64,000 nt of DNA from Nodosilinea sp. E11 (GCF_032813545.1 NZ_CP136520.1:3590001-3654000), one strand, 5' to 3'. Shown: positions 36,769-46,557, counted from the first letter of the stretch. A program made the numbers and translations. The notes: generated from the letters alone by a model not told the origin.

Positions 36769-38220
36769 CTAAGGGCCGACCTCGTCGGCAGTTTCTAGTT
36801 CGGGGGCGGGCTCCATCGGCGCAATGGTGCCATCGTCTTCCTTGAACACAAGCCGCAGCAAAGGGGGAGCCATAAACGTGGTGAAGATCACCATCACAAT
36901 AATGGCTGCATCGAGCGACTCGGTCAGCACACCACTGGCGGCTCCGACTCCGGCAAATACCAGGCCCACTTCGCCTCGGGGAATCATGCCCACGCCAACC
37001 GCTAGGCGGTTGATGCCGGGTTGGCCAAAGATTGCAAAGCCTGCAATCACCTTGCCGACCACGGCCACCACCACCAAGAACGAGGCAATCACTAGCCCAG
37101 CTCGATTGGCAGGCTCTAGCGGGTTGAGCACGCTCAAGTCGGTACGAGCCCCTACGGTGATGAAGAAAATGGGCACCAGCATGTCGGCGATTGGGCTAAT
37201 TTGCTCCTCTAGCTCTTTGTGTTTAGAGGTTTCGGCCAAGATCAACCCGGCGGCAAAGGCACCCAAAATGGCCTCAAGCTGGATTGCAGCAGCGATATAG
37301 GCCAACACAAAGGCAAAAATTAATGAGCTAATCAGCACCTGGCCTCGGGTGCGCATCTGGTTGACCACCATGACGAAGTAGGGGCTGAGCAATCGACCAA
37401 TGAGAATTGACCCGACTAAAAATGTGGCGGCTCCAGCAATTAAGTAGACGACGTTGAGAATTTCAATCTCACCAGTTTTGGCCAGGCTAGCCACTACCGC
37501 CAGCACAATAATGCCCAGCACGTCGTCCAGCACGGCGGCCCCAATGATGATCTGCCCTTCCTTGGAGCTGAGCTTTTGCATTTCGGCCAGCACCTTGGCG
37601 GTAATACCAATGCTGGTAGCGGTCAGAGCGGCTCCGGCAAAGACGGCAGGAATGGTGTCAATCCCAAACAGCACAATTAACCCAGCGGTGCCCGCAGCGA
37701 AGGGGGCAACCACGCCTACGATCGCCACCACCGCCGCCTGAGGGCCAACTCGAATCAATTCCTTCAGGTCAGATTCAAGGCCAATTTCAAAGAGCAGAAT
37801 GATTACCCCCAACTCGGCCAGGATGGAGATCACCTCGCTTTCGCCCCGAAATACCTGGAGCAGGCCCTCGGGTTCTAAGCCGGTGGTCATGCCGACTAGG
37901 TTCATCAGCAGAGACTGCACCTCGCCGCCGCCCTCGGGGAAGACAATCAGATGCAGGGCCGACACGCCGACGATGACGCCGCCTACAAGTTCACCGAGGA
38001 CAGCGGGCAGGTTAATGCGAGCGCACAACTCGCCACCAAGTTTGGCAGCAAGATAAACCACAATTAGGCTGAGCAGCACGCTGGCTAGCACTAGGGGTTC
38101 GATCTCGGTCTCTGACACCTCTGCTAGCCAGGGGCTAGTCAGAGGCCTGAGACATATATCACTGCTTTGAATACCGGTAATCAGGTCGCTGCCGATGAGG
38201 CCACTCATCCAATTTGCCAT
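36769..38220 (-). CDS. nhaS3: CPA2-family cation/proton antiporter, NhaS3-like
   Basis: A 483-residue membrane protein with about 12-13 hydrophobic helices. The CPA2 double-Asp motif appears as GAAVLDDVLGIIVLAV at about residue 230, with unwound-helix Gly/Thr residues (ALTATSIGITAKVLAE) before it. It resembles Synechocystis NhaS3, a thylakoid Na+/H+ antiporter that may support lumen pH control. There is no cytoplasmic RCK domain. The first 30 residues are variable and the start could lie downstream. Gene symbol by similarity only. Confidence 0.83.
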   Translation of the reverse strand: MANWMSGLIGSDLITGIQSSDICLRPLTSPWLAEVSETEIEPLVLASVLLSLIVVYLAAKLGGELCARINLPAVLGELVGGVIVGVSALHLIVFPEGGGEVQSLLMNLVGMTTGLEPEGLLQVFRGESEVISILAELGVIILLFEIGLESDLKELIRVGPQAAVVAIVGVVAPFAAGTAGLIVLFGIDTIPAVFAGAALTATSIGITAKVLAEMQKLSSKEGQIIIGAAVLDDVLGIIVLAVVASLAKTGEIEILNVVYLIAGAATFLVGSILIGRLLSPYFVMVVNQMRTRGQVLISSLIFAFVLAYIAAAIQLEAILGAFAAGLILAETSKHKELEEQISPIADMLVPIFFITVGARTDLSVLNPLEPANRAGLVIASFLVVVAVVGKVIAGFAIFGQPGINRLAVGVGMIPRGEVGLVFAGVGAASGVLTESLDAAIIVMVIFTTFMAPPLLRLVFKEDDGTIAPMEPAPELETADEVGP

Positions 38221-38321
38221 GCAGACCGCTCTAACTCGTCCTGTCCAATGTACATGAGATTTCTCTTGCTGTAGAGTTCACAGAAATCGTTCCAGCAGCA
38301 GTTTGGCGAGTGGCAACCGGG

Positions 38322-39134
38322 CTAGGGGAAAACACGGTGGGATAAAGAGGGCATCTGGCGTCGCACCTGGGCAATGCGATCGGGGGTGATTTCGGCGATC
38401 GCAACGCCCTTCTCAACGCCAGCGTCGGCCAGCACCATACCCCAGGGGTCGATAATCATGGCGTGCCCGTGGGACTGACGGCGAGCGTTATGGAATCCGG
38501 TTTGGGCCGGGGCGATCACATAACAGGTATTTTCGATGGCGCGGGCCTGTAACAGCACCTGCCAGTGGTCTTTGCCCGTGAACTCAGTAAAGGCAGCGGG
38601 CACCACCAGCACCTCGGCCCCCTGCTGCGATAGATGGCGGTACAGCTCTGGAAAGCGCACGTCGTAGCACACCGAAAGGCCCAAAATACCAAAGTCTTTA
38701 GAGGGAAAGACATCGGGCAGCAGATGGCTAGAGATTACTGTGTTTGACTCGCGGTAGGTGTTACCGTCGGGCAGGTTGACATCAAACAGGTGCACTTTTT
38801 CGTAGCGCAGCAGCTCTTGACCCTCGGGCGAAACCAGCAGGGCTGTATTGAACACCTTGCCCTCTTTCGCCGGGACGGGATAGCCACCGCCAATCAGGGT
38901 GACTTGATAGCGCTGGGCCATGGTTTTGAGAAAGGCTTCGCTGGCCTGGCTGATGGTCTCAGCCTGGGCAATTTTGGCGTCTTCATCGCCCAAAAACGAA
39001 AAGTTTTCGGGCAAACTAATCAGCTCTGCCCCTTGACGCACCGCCAAATCAATCAATTCTTCGGCCTGGGCCAAATTTTTAGCCAAATCTGGCACACTAG
39101 TCATCTGAACGGCGGCGACCCGATACGCTCTCAT
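38322..39134 (-). CDS. Carbon-nitrogen hydrolase (nitrilase superfamily, Nit1/omega-amidase-like)
   Basis: A 270-residue cytoplasmic amidase. The catalytic triad can be read as Glu (LPENFSFLG, about residue 42), Lys (RYEKVHLFDV) and Cys (GLSVCYDVRFPEL). Close relatives hydrolyse deaminated glutathione or omega-amides in metabolite repair. Size and motifs are complete. The start at 39134 gives MRAYRVAAVQMTS, the usual first strand. Confidence 0.9.
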   Translation of the reverse strand: MRAYRVAAVQMTSVPDLAKNLAQAEELIDLAVRQGAELISLPENFSFLGDEDAKIAQAETISQASEAFLKTMAQRYQVTLIGGGYPVPAKEGKVFNTALLVSPEGQELLRYEKVHLFDVNLPDGNTYRESNTVISSHLLPDVFPSKDFGILGLSVCYDVRFPELYRHLSQQGAEVLVVPAAFTEFTGKDHWQVLLQARAIENTCYVIAPAQTGFHNARRQSHGHAMIIDPWGMVLADAGVEKGVAIAEITPDRIAQVRRQMPSLSHRVFP

Positions 39135-39253
39135 AAATTACCTGGCTGGAGTTGAGGAATCGTGGAACATCTGCGTTCCATGACCTTCAATTTTATTCGC
39201 TCAGGGGAACGGTTTGCCCAGTTAGCCAAAAACAGCCTGGGAATGACTGCGGG

Positions 39254-39982
39254 CTAAGGCTGAGTAACCATAATCTCTATGGCCTGGGCTTGGGTTCTGA
39301 GGGTGACCGGGGCAGAGACAGGCAGAGTCACGGGGCGATCGCCCTGTACATCCCGCAGCCCCGTCAGCAGCCAAGGCTGGTTCGCAGCTTCGGGGGCAGT
39401 CAGGGCCAAAAATTGGTTGGCATAAACCACCTGGGCCATAGTCAGCGCCCCTTGGTCGCTGCGGGGTAAAACGAGGGTCGCCCGGTCGCCAGCCAGCTCT
39501 ACGGTGGCCAAGCCATCCGCCGATTGCCCAACCAGGCGACCGGCGGGATCTGGAGTGAAGGTAAAGGCCGGGTCTGAAGCCGCTAGTGCCTGTTGGAGAT
39601 CGGCTAGGGCGGCAGCCGGGCGGGCCACAGCTTGGCGGGCCAGGGCGATCGCCTGGTTGCCCCGGTATTCCTCAGCTTTAGCCTGGGCCTGGGCAAAGTT
39701 GGCGTCATCGCTGGGCACGCTTTCTAGGGCCGCGATCGCCTCACCCCAGAGATCGCTCACCTGCTGCCACTCGGCTGGGCTCTGGGCCGTCTGGGCAGCA
39801 ACGGCAGCCTGCCAGCCCAGGGCAGTACCCTGCTGCCAGGGTGCCGGGGAGAGAGAGTTGAGGGTGATCTGGGGCTCAGTAGGGTCGTAGCCCGGAGAAA
39901 AGAGGCCCAGGAGAGCGATCGCGATCGCTCCAACCCCGCCAATGCTCCAAAACAGAGAAAACTTCCGTAGGTTCTGCACCAT
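39254..39982 (-). CDS. Membrane-anchored protein of unknown function
   Basis: A 242-residue protein. A single hydrophobic segment near residues 8-30 (FSLFWSIGGVGAIAIALLGL) anchors an Ala/Gln/Leu-rich helical region (about 60-125) that looks like TPR-type or coiled-coil helices. A beta-rich end (QPWLLTGLRDVQGDRPVTLP) follows. I do not recognise the family. An in-frame start at 39997 would add five residues. Native composition and HIP1 sites suggest a genuine gene. Confidence 0.65.
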   Translation of the reverse strand: MVQNLRKFSLFWSIGGVGAIAIALLGLFSPGYDPTEPQITLNSLSPAPWQQGTALGWQAAVAAQTAQSPAEWQQVSDLWGEAIAALESVPSDDANFAQAQAKAEEYRGNQAIALARQAVARPAAALADLQQALAASDPAFTFTPDPAGRLVGQSADGLATVELAGDRATLVLPRSDQGALTMAQVVYANQFLALTAPEAANQPWLLTGLRDVQGDRPVTLPVSAPVTLRTQAQAIEIMVTQP

Positions 39983-40209
39983 AGCCACGCACCACAAGTA
40001 GACCTTTAGGTTTTCGGTGGTGTTGGGGTGACAACCGGGAACTTTTAGCGACAGAGTGGATTGCAGCAGTTGATTGGGTTGCCTGCTGCAATCAGAGCCT
40101 CTTTTTAGGCCAAATCCTAACTGAATACCCCCTACGGGGTTCCTGATTATGAATCGGAGTTTCCCAACTCGGATTTCGTATTAGGCTTATAACTCAACCC
40201 TCCCTCGGC

Positions 40210-41847
40210 TTAAGTCAAGCAGCTCAGATCGCCCGCTTTCTGGCTAAACAGCAGATTTTCGCGGTAGTCTACCGGACAGTCAATCACCGCCGGTACATCG
40301 TCTTCTAGAGCCGTTTTTAGCGTCGGAATAAAGTCTTCAGCCGACTCGATCCGATAGCCCTTCAGCCCCATGGCTTCTGCCAGCTTCACAAAGTCAGGGT
40401 TGGTGAAGTGAATATAGGTTGACTCGCCATAGTAGTTCATCTGCTTCCACTCGATTAGCCCGTAGCCGCCATCATTAAAGATGATGGTGACAAAGGGCGT
40501 GCCCACCCGTAGAGCCGTTTCGAGTTCCTGGCAGTTCATCATAAAGCCGCCGTCGCCGGTCACCGCCACCACCTTGCGGTTGGGGTGCACCAGCTTGGCC
40601 GCCAGTGCCCCCGGCAAGGCAATGCCCATGGCCGCAAACCCGTTGGAGATCAGGCAGGTGTTGGGGCGCAGGCAGTGGTAGTTGCGGGCCATCCACATCT
40701 TGTGAGCCCCTACATCAGAGATCACAATGTCTTCGGCGTCGAGCACCTGGCGCAGGTCGTAAATCAGCTTTTGGGGCTTGATCGGGAAGCCGTAGTCGTC
40801 GGCATACTGCTCGTAGTCGGCGCGAATTTCGTCGCGCACCTTCAGGCTGGTGGGTTCAGGGCGACCCTGGCGCTTCACCCGCTTAAGAATTTCTTCGAGC
40901 GAGTCAGAGATGTCGCCAATCACTTCCACTTTAGGGATGTAGCTGCTGTCAATCTCGGCGTGGGTGAGGTTGATGTGCAGAATCGGCAGATTGCCGTCGG
41001 GGTTCCACTTTTTAGGCGAATACTCGATTAGGTCGTAGCCGACGGCAATGATTAAATCGGCTTGCTCCATAGCGCAGCTAATGTAGTCGCGCTGCTGCAA
41101 CCCCAGGGACCACAGCGCCAGCGGGTGGGTATAGGGAATGACCCCTTTGCCCATAAACGTATTGGCCACTGGAATGTTGAGCTGAGTGGCAAACTCGGTG
41201 AGGGCCTCGCTGGCGCTGGCTCGAATCGCCCCATTCCCCACCAAAATCATGGGGTTACTGGCCTGAGAAATCGCCACCGCAGCCTGCTGAATACTCTGCA
41301 ATGAGGCGTAGGTTTTCTCTTGGCTGTCTTTGCGGAGGGCAGCCCCCACCACCTCCATTTCGGCGATGTTTTCGGGTAGATCAATGTGCACGGCACCGGG
41401 CTTTTCGCTTTGGGCCAACTTAAAGGCCTTACGCACAATCTCGGGGGTGTTGCTGGGCCGCACAATTTGGGCATTCCACTTGGTGACCGGGGCAAACATA
41501 GCTACCAGGTCGAGATACTGGTGCGACTCAATGTGCATGCGATCGGTGCCTACCTGGCCGGTAATCGCCACTAATGGGGCGCGATCGAGGGTGGCGTCGG
41601 CTACGCCGGTCATTAAGTTAGTCGCACCGGGGCCAAGAGTCGATAGGCAGACCCCGGCCTTACCGGTCAGCCGCCCGTAGACATCGGCCATAAAGGCCGC
41701 CCCCTGCTCGTGGCGAGTGGTAATAAACTGAATCGACGATCGCTTTAAGGCCTGGAGCAACTGGAGGTTTTCTTCCCCCGGCAGACCAAAGATGTATTCG
41801 ACGCCTTCGTTCTCAAGGCACTGGACAAGCAATTCAGCGGTGTTCAT
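40210..41847 (-). CDS. 2-oxoglutarate decarboxylase (ThDP enzyme, acetolactate-synthase-like)
   Basis: A 545-residue thiamine-diphosphate enzyme. Family annotation would read acetolactate synthase. Partner and size match the cyanobacterial 2-oxoglutarate decarboxylase that makes succinic semialdehyde, as shown for Synechococcus PCC 7002 A2770. The ThDP parts are the catalytic Glu in FGLPGEENLQLLQ and the cofactor/Mg motif GDGGFMMN ending in IIFNDGGYGL. The ATG at 41847 is chosen because the first strand (AELLVQCLENEGVEYIFGLP) follows at once; a longer frame starts at 42018 but reads unconserved residues. The dehydrogenase for its product is 79 bp upstream on the same strand, so the pair forms the TCA bypass operon. 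Confidence 0.85.
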   Translation of the reverse strand: MNTAELLVQCLENEGVEYIFGLPGEENLQLLQALKRSSIQFITTRHEQGAAFMADVYGRLTGKAGVCLSTLGPGATNLMTGVADATLDRAPLVAITGQVGTDRMHIESHQYLDLVAMFAPVTKWNAQIVRPSNTPEIVRKAFKLAQSEKPGAVHIDLPENIAEMEVVGAALRKDSQEKTYASLQSIQQAAVAISQASNPMILVGNGAIRASASEALTEFATQLNIPVANTFMGKGVIPYTHPLALWSLGLQQRDYISCAMEQADLIIAVGYDLIEYSPKKWNPDGNLPILHINLTHAEIDSSYIPKVEVIGDISDSLEEILKRVKRQGRPEPTSLKVRDEIRADYEQYADDYGFPIKPQKLIYDLRQVLDAEDIVISDVGAHKMWMARNYHCLRPNTCLISNGFAAMGIALPGALAAKLVHPNRKVVAVTGDGGFMMNCQELETALRVGTPFVTIIFNDGGYGLIEWKQMNYYGESTYIHFTNPDFVKLAEAMGLKGYRIESAEDFIPTLKTALEDDVPAVIDCPVDYRENLLFSQKAGDLSCLT

Positions 41848-41926
41848 AGCGTGATTCTGGGGAGTAGGGGGGGGGGAAAGGGTTGACGATTGGGAGATTA
41901 GAACGTTAGAAGGTTCTACCGTGAAG

Positions 41927-43318
41927 TTATTTAATCCACACGGTCTTGAGGTTGACAAACTCGAGCATGCCCTGGCGGCCCAGCTCGCGACCGTACCCTG
42001 AGCGTTTGATGCCGCCAAAGGGCAGGCGCGGATCAGACTTGACTAATCCATTAATAAAGACTGCCCCGGCCTCTAGCTCAGCAATCAGGCGCTCTTGCTC
42101 GGTGGGGTCTTGGCTCCAACCGCTGGCCCCAAGGCCAAAGGGAATGTCGTTAGCCCGTGCGATCGCCTCGTTCAGACTACCGACCCGAAACACCAGGGCT
42201 ACCGGGCCAAAAAATTCTTCTTGCTCGGCGGGGGTGCCCGGTGGCAGGGCGGCCAAAATAGTGGGCGGAAACCAGTTGCCGTTTTGTAGCTCAGCGGGTA
42301 GCTGCGCCTTGAGCGCGGCAATATCGCCGCCGATCAGCGCTTTGCCCCCGGCCTCTAGGCAGGCATTAACCTGCTGCTCTAGCTCGGCAGCAATATCGGG
42401 TGTTGACAGGGGGCCAACGGTAACCTCTGCATCCAGCGGGTTGCCCACCACCAGAGCGGCAAACGTTTCGGTCAGCCCCTGCTCAAAGCGATCGGCAATC
42501 GAGTCGTGGACGATAAACCGCTTGGCAGCAATACAGGACTGACCGTTGTTGAGCATGCGGGCCGTGGCAGCGGTGGCGATCGCACTGTCTAAATCGGCGC
42601 TGGGCATAACGATGAATGGATCACTGCCGCCCAGCTCTAGCACGGTTTTTTTGATCTGCTGACCACAGGCGGCGGCCAAACTGGCTCCAGCGGGCTCGCT
42701 ACCGGTGAGGGTGGCCGCTTTAATGCGATCGTCGGTGACGAGCTTGGCGATGCGATCGCCGCCAATCAGCAGGGTCTGAAACGCCCCCGCCGGTAGCCCC
42801 GCCTTTTGAAACACTTCCTCAATGGCCAGGGCACATTGGGGTACGTTTGAGGCATGTTTGAGCAACCCCACATTGCCCGCCATTAGGGCTGGAGCAGCAA
42901 AGCGAAACACCTGCCAAAACGGGAAGTTCCACGGCATCACCGCCAGCACTGGCCCCATGGGTTCGTAACGAACAAAGCTGCGGCTGGCGTCGGTCGTCGC
43001 AGGCTCATCGGCCAAAAACTCGGCTCCGTGGTCAGCGTAGTAGCGGCAGACTAGGGCACTTTTTTCGACCTCAGCGACGGCAGCGGCCAGGGGTTTGCCC
43101 ATCTCTAGGGTCATGATTTTGGCGTAGGCCGCTTTGTTGTCGTCGAGCACCTGGGCGGCTTGGCACAGCCAGGTGGCCCGCTGAGCAAAGGTGGTGTGGC
43201 GATAGGTAACAAATGTTGTAGCCGCTTGGGCAATTTTGTCGTCTAACTCGCTGTCTTCTAGAGCAGCAAATTCCTTGAGCACCGCTCCGGTGGCGGGGTT
43301 AATACTAGCGATGGGCAT
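41927..43318 (-). CDS. Succinate-semialdehyde dehydrogenase [NAD(P)]
   Basis: A 463-residue aldehyde dehydrogenase that would oxidise succinic semialdehyde to succinate. The catalytic Cys is in NGQSCIAAKRF, the general-base Glu in LELGGSDPF, and the cofactor-binding segment reads MPWNFPFWQVFRF. The ATG at 43318 follows an optimal AGGAGGT six bases upstream. It is the first gene of the two-gene operon with 2-oxoglutarate decarboxylase; this gene order is the one described for the cyanobacterial TCA bypass. The shorter SSADH length (about 455-465) is also typical. Confidence 0.9.
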   Translation of the reverse strand: MPIASINPATGAVLKEFAALEDSELDDKIAQAATTFVTYRHTTFAQRATWLCQAAQVLDDNKAAYAKIMTLEMGKPLAAAVAEVEKSALVCRYYADHGAEFLADEPATTDASRSFVRYEPMGPVLAVMPWNFPFWQVFRFAAPALMAGNVGLLKHASNVPQCALAIEEVFQKAGLPAGAFQTLLIGGDRIAKLVTDDRIKAATLTGSEPAGASLAAACGQQIKKTVLELGGSDPFIVMPSADLDSAIATAATARMLNNGQSCIAAKRFIVHDSIADRFEQGLTETFAALVVGNPLDAEVTVGPLSTPDIAAELEQQVNACLEAGGKALIGGDIAALKAQLPAELQNGNWFPPTILAALPPGTPAEQEEFFGPVALVFRVGSLNEAIARANDIPFGLGASGWSQDPTEQERLIAELEAGAVFINGLVKSDPRLPFGGIKRSGYGRELGRQGMLEFVNLKTVWIK

Positions 43319-43626
43319 GGTTTGACCTCCTGTTGGTCGTGAGGTCGGCGGCCAATGGTCCGCTTGCTCCTGTTGCCCTGGCTAACCCTAGATAGCGGCA
43401 CGGTGGACGCGATCGCAGGCAGCCTAACAACCTAGGTCTAAATCTCGGCAACCTAGGCCAGATAGCGGATGGAGTGTGTTAGCCCTTGGCACAAACGTAG
43501 CTTTGGCCGCCAACCCCTAAACTGAGTCTCTCTTAACTGTGCCTTGAAGCACAAAAAGTTACCCCCTCATCCTATTACTTCTGCACAAAACATAGTGTTA
43601 TGTAATGATGACGAGAACGCCGAATT
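43319..43626. other. Intergenic region upstream of the TCA-bypass operon
   Basis: CAACCTAGG occurs twice (43428-43436 and 43449-43457), and AGATAGCGG occurs twice (43390-43398 and 43460-43468). These may be direct-repeat regulator sites in front of the operon. No gene is seen. Confidence 0.4.
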
Positions 43627-46191
43627 TTAGCCTTTTTTGGCCGTCTCTGAGGAGCTTTCTAGGGTGTCAAAGCGAGTCCAGGGCAATGGATTGCTCAGTA
43701 GCGCGGTGGCGGCATCTCGGCCCAGGGGTTGGGAAAACAGGTAACCTTGCCCCCGGTGACAGCCCATCGCTCGCAGCCGATGCAGCTGATTTTCAGTTTC
43801 AATACCCTCAGCCACTAAGTCCATATTTAACTTCTGGCCTAGAGCCACAATGGTGTGAACAATTTCGCGATCGTCGTGGTTCTCCTCCATGCGGCCGACA
43901 AACGACTGGTCAATTTTCAGCGTATCGGTGGGGAAGCGGTGCAGATAGCTGAGCGATGAGTAGCCAGTGCCAAAGTCATCGATCGCCAGCTTAAGCCCTA
44001 GCTCTTTCAGCCGGTGCATCAGGTTGGTGGCCCCATCGACGTCACGCATGATCATGCTTTCGGTAATCTCTAGCTGCACCCGATTACCCGCCAAATCTAA
44101 GTCGCGGAGGGTATCGCTAAACTGGTCTACTAAGTTGGACTGATGAAACTGCCGCCGCGACAGGTTGATGCTCATCGTCAGAGGATAGTCAGAGAACTGC
44201 TGTTGCCAAGCTTTGAGCTGGGTGCAGGCGGCTCGAAAAATCCACTGGCCTAGGTGCACAATTAGCCCAGTTTCTTCGGTGACTTGAATAAACTGCCCCG
44301 GCGACACAAACCCCTCCTCGGGGCGATACCACCGGACTAGAGCTTCAAACCCGGCAATGCGGCCAGTTCGTAAACATACAATCGGCTGGTAATGTAGCAA
44401 AAACTCATCGTTATCAAAGGCGTTGAGCAGGTGGCTCTCTAGTTCTAGGCGGCGCACCGCCTCTTCGTGCATAGTGCTAGCAAACACTTCATAGCGGTAT
44501 TCGTGCAGTGCCTTGGCACGGTACATAGCGGTGTGAGCATCGCGCAGCAGATCTTGGGCAATGGGAGGATGGTCGCCATGGGCCATAGCAACCCCCATCG
44601 AACTGGTCACCGAGAGTCGTCGCTGGGCAATAGAGAATGGCTCCGACAGCTCGCTTTGGAGACTGTTGAGCCACTGATCGACAACGGGTTGGTCATGCAC
44701 CGGCAGCAAAAAAGCAAACTCGTCGCCGCCCACCCGGGCGAGATGAGCCGAGGTGGGTAAAAACTGCCGCAGCCGCTGACCCATGGTTCGCAGCACGCGA
44801 TCGCCGACGATGTGCCCAAAGGACTGGTTGATCAGCTTGAAGCGATCGATATCTAAAAACACCACCGTCACCGCCGTAGCGGGCTGCTGACCCAAGGCTC
44901 GTTGCACCTGAAGTAGAAACATATCGCGACCCGGCAGCAGCGTGAGTTGGTCGTAGCTGCTGCGGTACAGCACTTTTTGAGTTAAAACTAGCCCTAGAGC
45001 CAGTAAAAAAGCTACCAGAGGCTCTACCGTAGGTACCCACAGCAAATTGGCCAAGGCTAAGCCGCTCAGCCCCCACAGGCCGACAATGGCAATCCCGGTG
45101 AACAACAGCAGCAGGGTGGGTTGCCGCACTCGCCAGCCCACCACCCCAGCTACTAAGGTCCAGCCCAATAGCCAGAGAAACTCGCCCCACTGAGGCAAAA
45201 ATCGGTAGAGGGCAGGCTGGCCTGCGATCGCATCCAGCAGTTGGCTAATGCTCTGGGCATGCATTTCTACCCCAGCCATCACAAATCGAGACGCCTGCTC
45301 TTTGCTAAAGGGGGTAAAAAATTCGTCCTTTAGACTAGACGCCGTCGAACCAATCAGCACAACCTTTCCCTGTACCCACTCGGGGGGCACAGCCCCAGCC
45401 AGCACCTGGGTAATCGTTAGGGTGGGGGCTGGCTCGTAGGGGGTGCGATACCTGAGCAGCACCTGGTAACCCCGGTTATCAACATTGGCATAGCCGCCGT
45501 CCCCTGACAGCAGAGCTGGCAACTCTGTCTCGCCAATGCGTAGCAGATCATTATCTCGATCAACTTGAAACTCTAAATCGGCATGGTAAGCCAGTACCAC
45601 CCGCAGCGGAAACGAATAAAAGGGATTGTTTGGAGCCGCCACGTAGAGCAGGTTGCGACGCAGCACTCCATCGGGGTCAATGGCAAAATCGTTAAAGCCA
45701 ATTTGGTCGGTTGGCCAAGTGTCTGGGGCTGGCACCTCAATGCCGTCAGTCTGCCCCACGTTAAAAATACCAATGACGTTGGGAGTTTCAAACTGTGCGG
45801 CCAGTGCCGCCTGACCTGGCATCGAATGAGGCGTATTGCGGTAGAGGTCTAGGCCAATCACGGCTGGCTCGTGGCGCTGGATCTCGCCCACAATATCAGC
45901 TACGACCTGATCGCTTAGGGGCCAGCCGTAAGCGGCTATATCGGCTTCGGTTATCTCTACCAGCAGCAGCCGTGGGTCTGAAGACTGTTGAACCAAAAAT
46001 CGAGTGAGCAGGTCAAAACTCGACATCTCTGAGGTTTCAAACAGCTGTAATCGCTTAGCCCCAGACACAATCGCAAGAGTCACTAGGCTGGAAACCAGCA
46101 CCGCACGACTACCAAAACTAATCGGTTTTGAAAAACGGGAGACCCACTGTTGAAGCTGCCGCCTAAAAGGCAAGGCCCGAAAGTGCACCAT
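43627..46191 (-). CDS. CHASE2-GGDEF-EAL cyclic-di-GMP signalling protein
   Basis: An 854-residue membrane signalling protein. A CHASE2 sensor domain spans about residues 60-330 outside the membrane, between helices near 28-45 and three C-terminal helices at about 335-405. The GGDEF motif is intact at 488-492 (VGGDEFAF) with SFGHIVGDRVLR before it, so diguanylate cyclase activity is possible. The EAL domain begins at about 590, with EAL at 616-618, and DDFGTGYSS is present, so c-di-GMP hydrolysis is also possible. The net activity cannot be predicted. CHASE2 ligands are not known. Confidence 0.93.
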   Translation of the reverse strand: MVHFRALPFRRQLQQWVSRFSKPISFGSRAVLVSSLVTLAIVSGAKRLQLFETSEMSSFDLLTRFLVQQSSDPRLLLVEITEADIAAYGWPLSDQVVADIVGEIQRHEPAVIGLDLYRNTPHSMPGQAALAAQFETPNVIGIFNVGQTDGIEVPAPDTWPTDQIGFNDFAIDPDGVLRRNLLYVAAPNNPFYSFPLRVVLAYHADLEFQVDRDNDLLRIGETELPALLSGDGGYANVDNRGYQVLLRYRTPYEPAPTLTITQVLAGAVPPEWVQGKVVLIGSTASSLKDEFFTPFSKEQASRFVMAGVEMHAQSISQLLDAIAGQPALYRFLPQWGEFLWLLGWTLVAGVVGWRVRQPTLLLLFTGIAIVGLWGLSGLALANLLWVPTVEPLVAFLLALGLVLTQKVLYRSSYDQLTLLPGRDMFLLQVQRALGQQPATAVTVVFLDIDRFKLINQSFGHIVGDRVLRTMGQRLRQFLPTSAHLARVGGDEFAFLLPVHDQPVVDQWLNSLQSELSEPFSIAQRRLSVTSSMGVAMAHGDHPPIAQDLLRDAHTAMYRAKALHEYRYEVFASTMHEEAVRRLELESHLLNAFDNDEFLLHYQPIVCLRTGRIAGFEALVRWYRPEEGFVSPGQFIQVTEETGLIVHLGQWIFRAACTQLKAWQQQFSDYPLTMSINLSRRQFHQSNLVDQFSDTLRDLDLAGNRVQLEITESMIMRDVDGATNLMHRLKELGLKLAIDDFGTGYSSLSYLHRFPTDTLKIDQSFVGRMEENHDDREIVHTIVALGQKLNMDLVAEGIETENQLHRLRAMGCHRGQGYLFSQPLGRDAATALLSNPLPWTRFDTLESSSETAKKG

Positions 46192-46350
46192 GGATTAACT
46201 TGACACCGGTAGATGTAGCAGTGGTAGGCACGGACTTGTAATCCTCGAATACCGAGATATACAACGGTAATCGGCCCTATCCGGACGGTGTCAGGGCAGT
46301 GAGGGCCCCAACTACCCGTAGGCAGTTTTCCCTACCAGTGCTATAGAGGC

Positions 46351-46557
46351 TTAGGCCATGGTGTCATTTTGTATAGAATTGTCCCAATGGGTGCCACCCC
46401 CCCGTCGCTGCCCTGGAAACTCTTCGCGGGGGTTACTTGCCTGGCGATCGCCACCCAGATCAGGCCAGTGCAGCAGTAGCAAACTTAACACGCTCACACC
46501 TACTAAGACGGCTATACCACTGGGCCAAATAAAGATTCGAATGAGTGCTGCTTTCAT
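46351..46557 (-). CDS. Possible small membrane protein
   Basis: A 68-residue frame: residues 8-30 (IFIWPSGIAVLVGVSVLSLL) form one membrane helix, and an Arg/Asp/Gly-rich hydrophilic tail follows. Upstream context has no clear ribosome-binding site. The region also reads as a 69-residue frame on the other strand, which lacks any domain-like feature. Function unknown. Confidence 0.4.
   Translation of the reverse strand: MKAALIRIFIWPSGIAVLVGVSVLSLLLLHWPDLGGDRQASNPREEFPGQRRGGGTHWDNSIQNDTMA

Noticed and set aside
40210..41847. Acetolactate synthase large subunit for branched-chain amino acids
   Set aside because: The fold fits, but the adjacent succinate-semialdehyde dehydrogenase and absence of a small subunit favour 2-oxoglutarate decarboxylase.
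41900..41918. Short inverted repeat AGAAC...GTTCT between the TCA-bypass genes, considered as an attenuator
   Set aside because: The arms are only 5 bp and no T-run follows; this could easily occur by chance.
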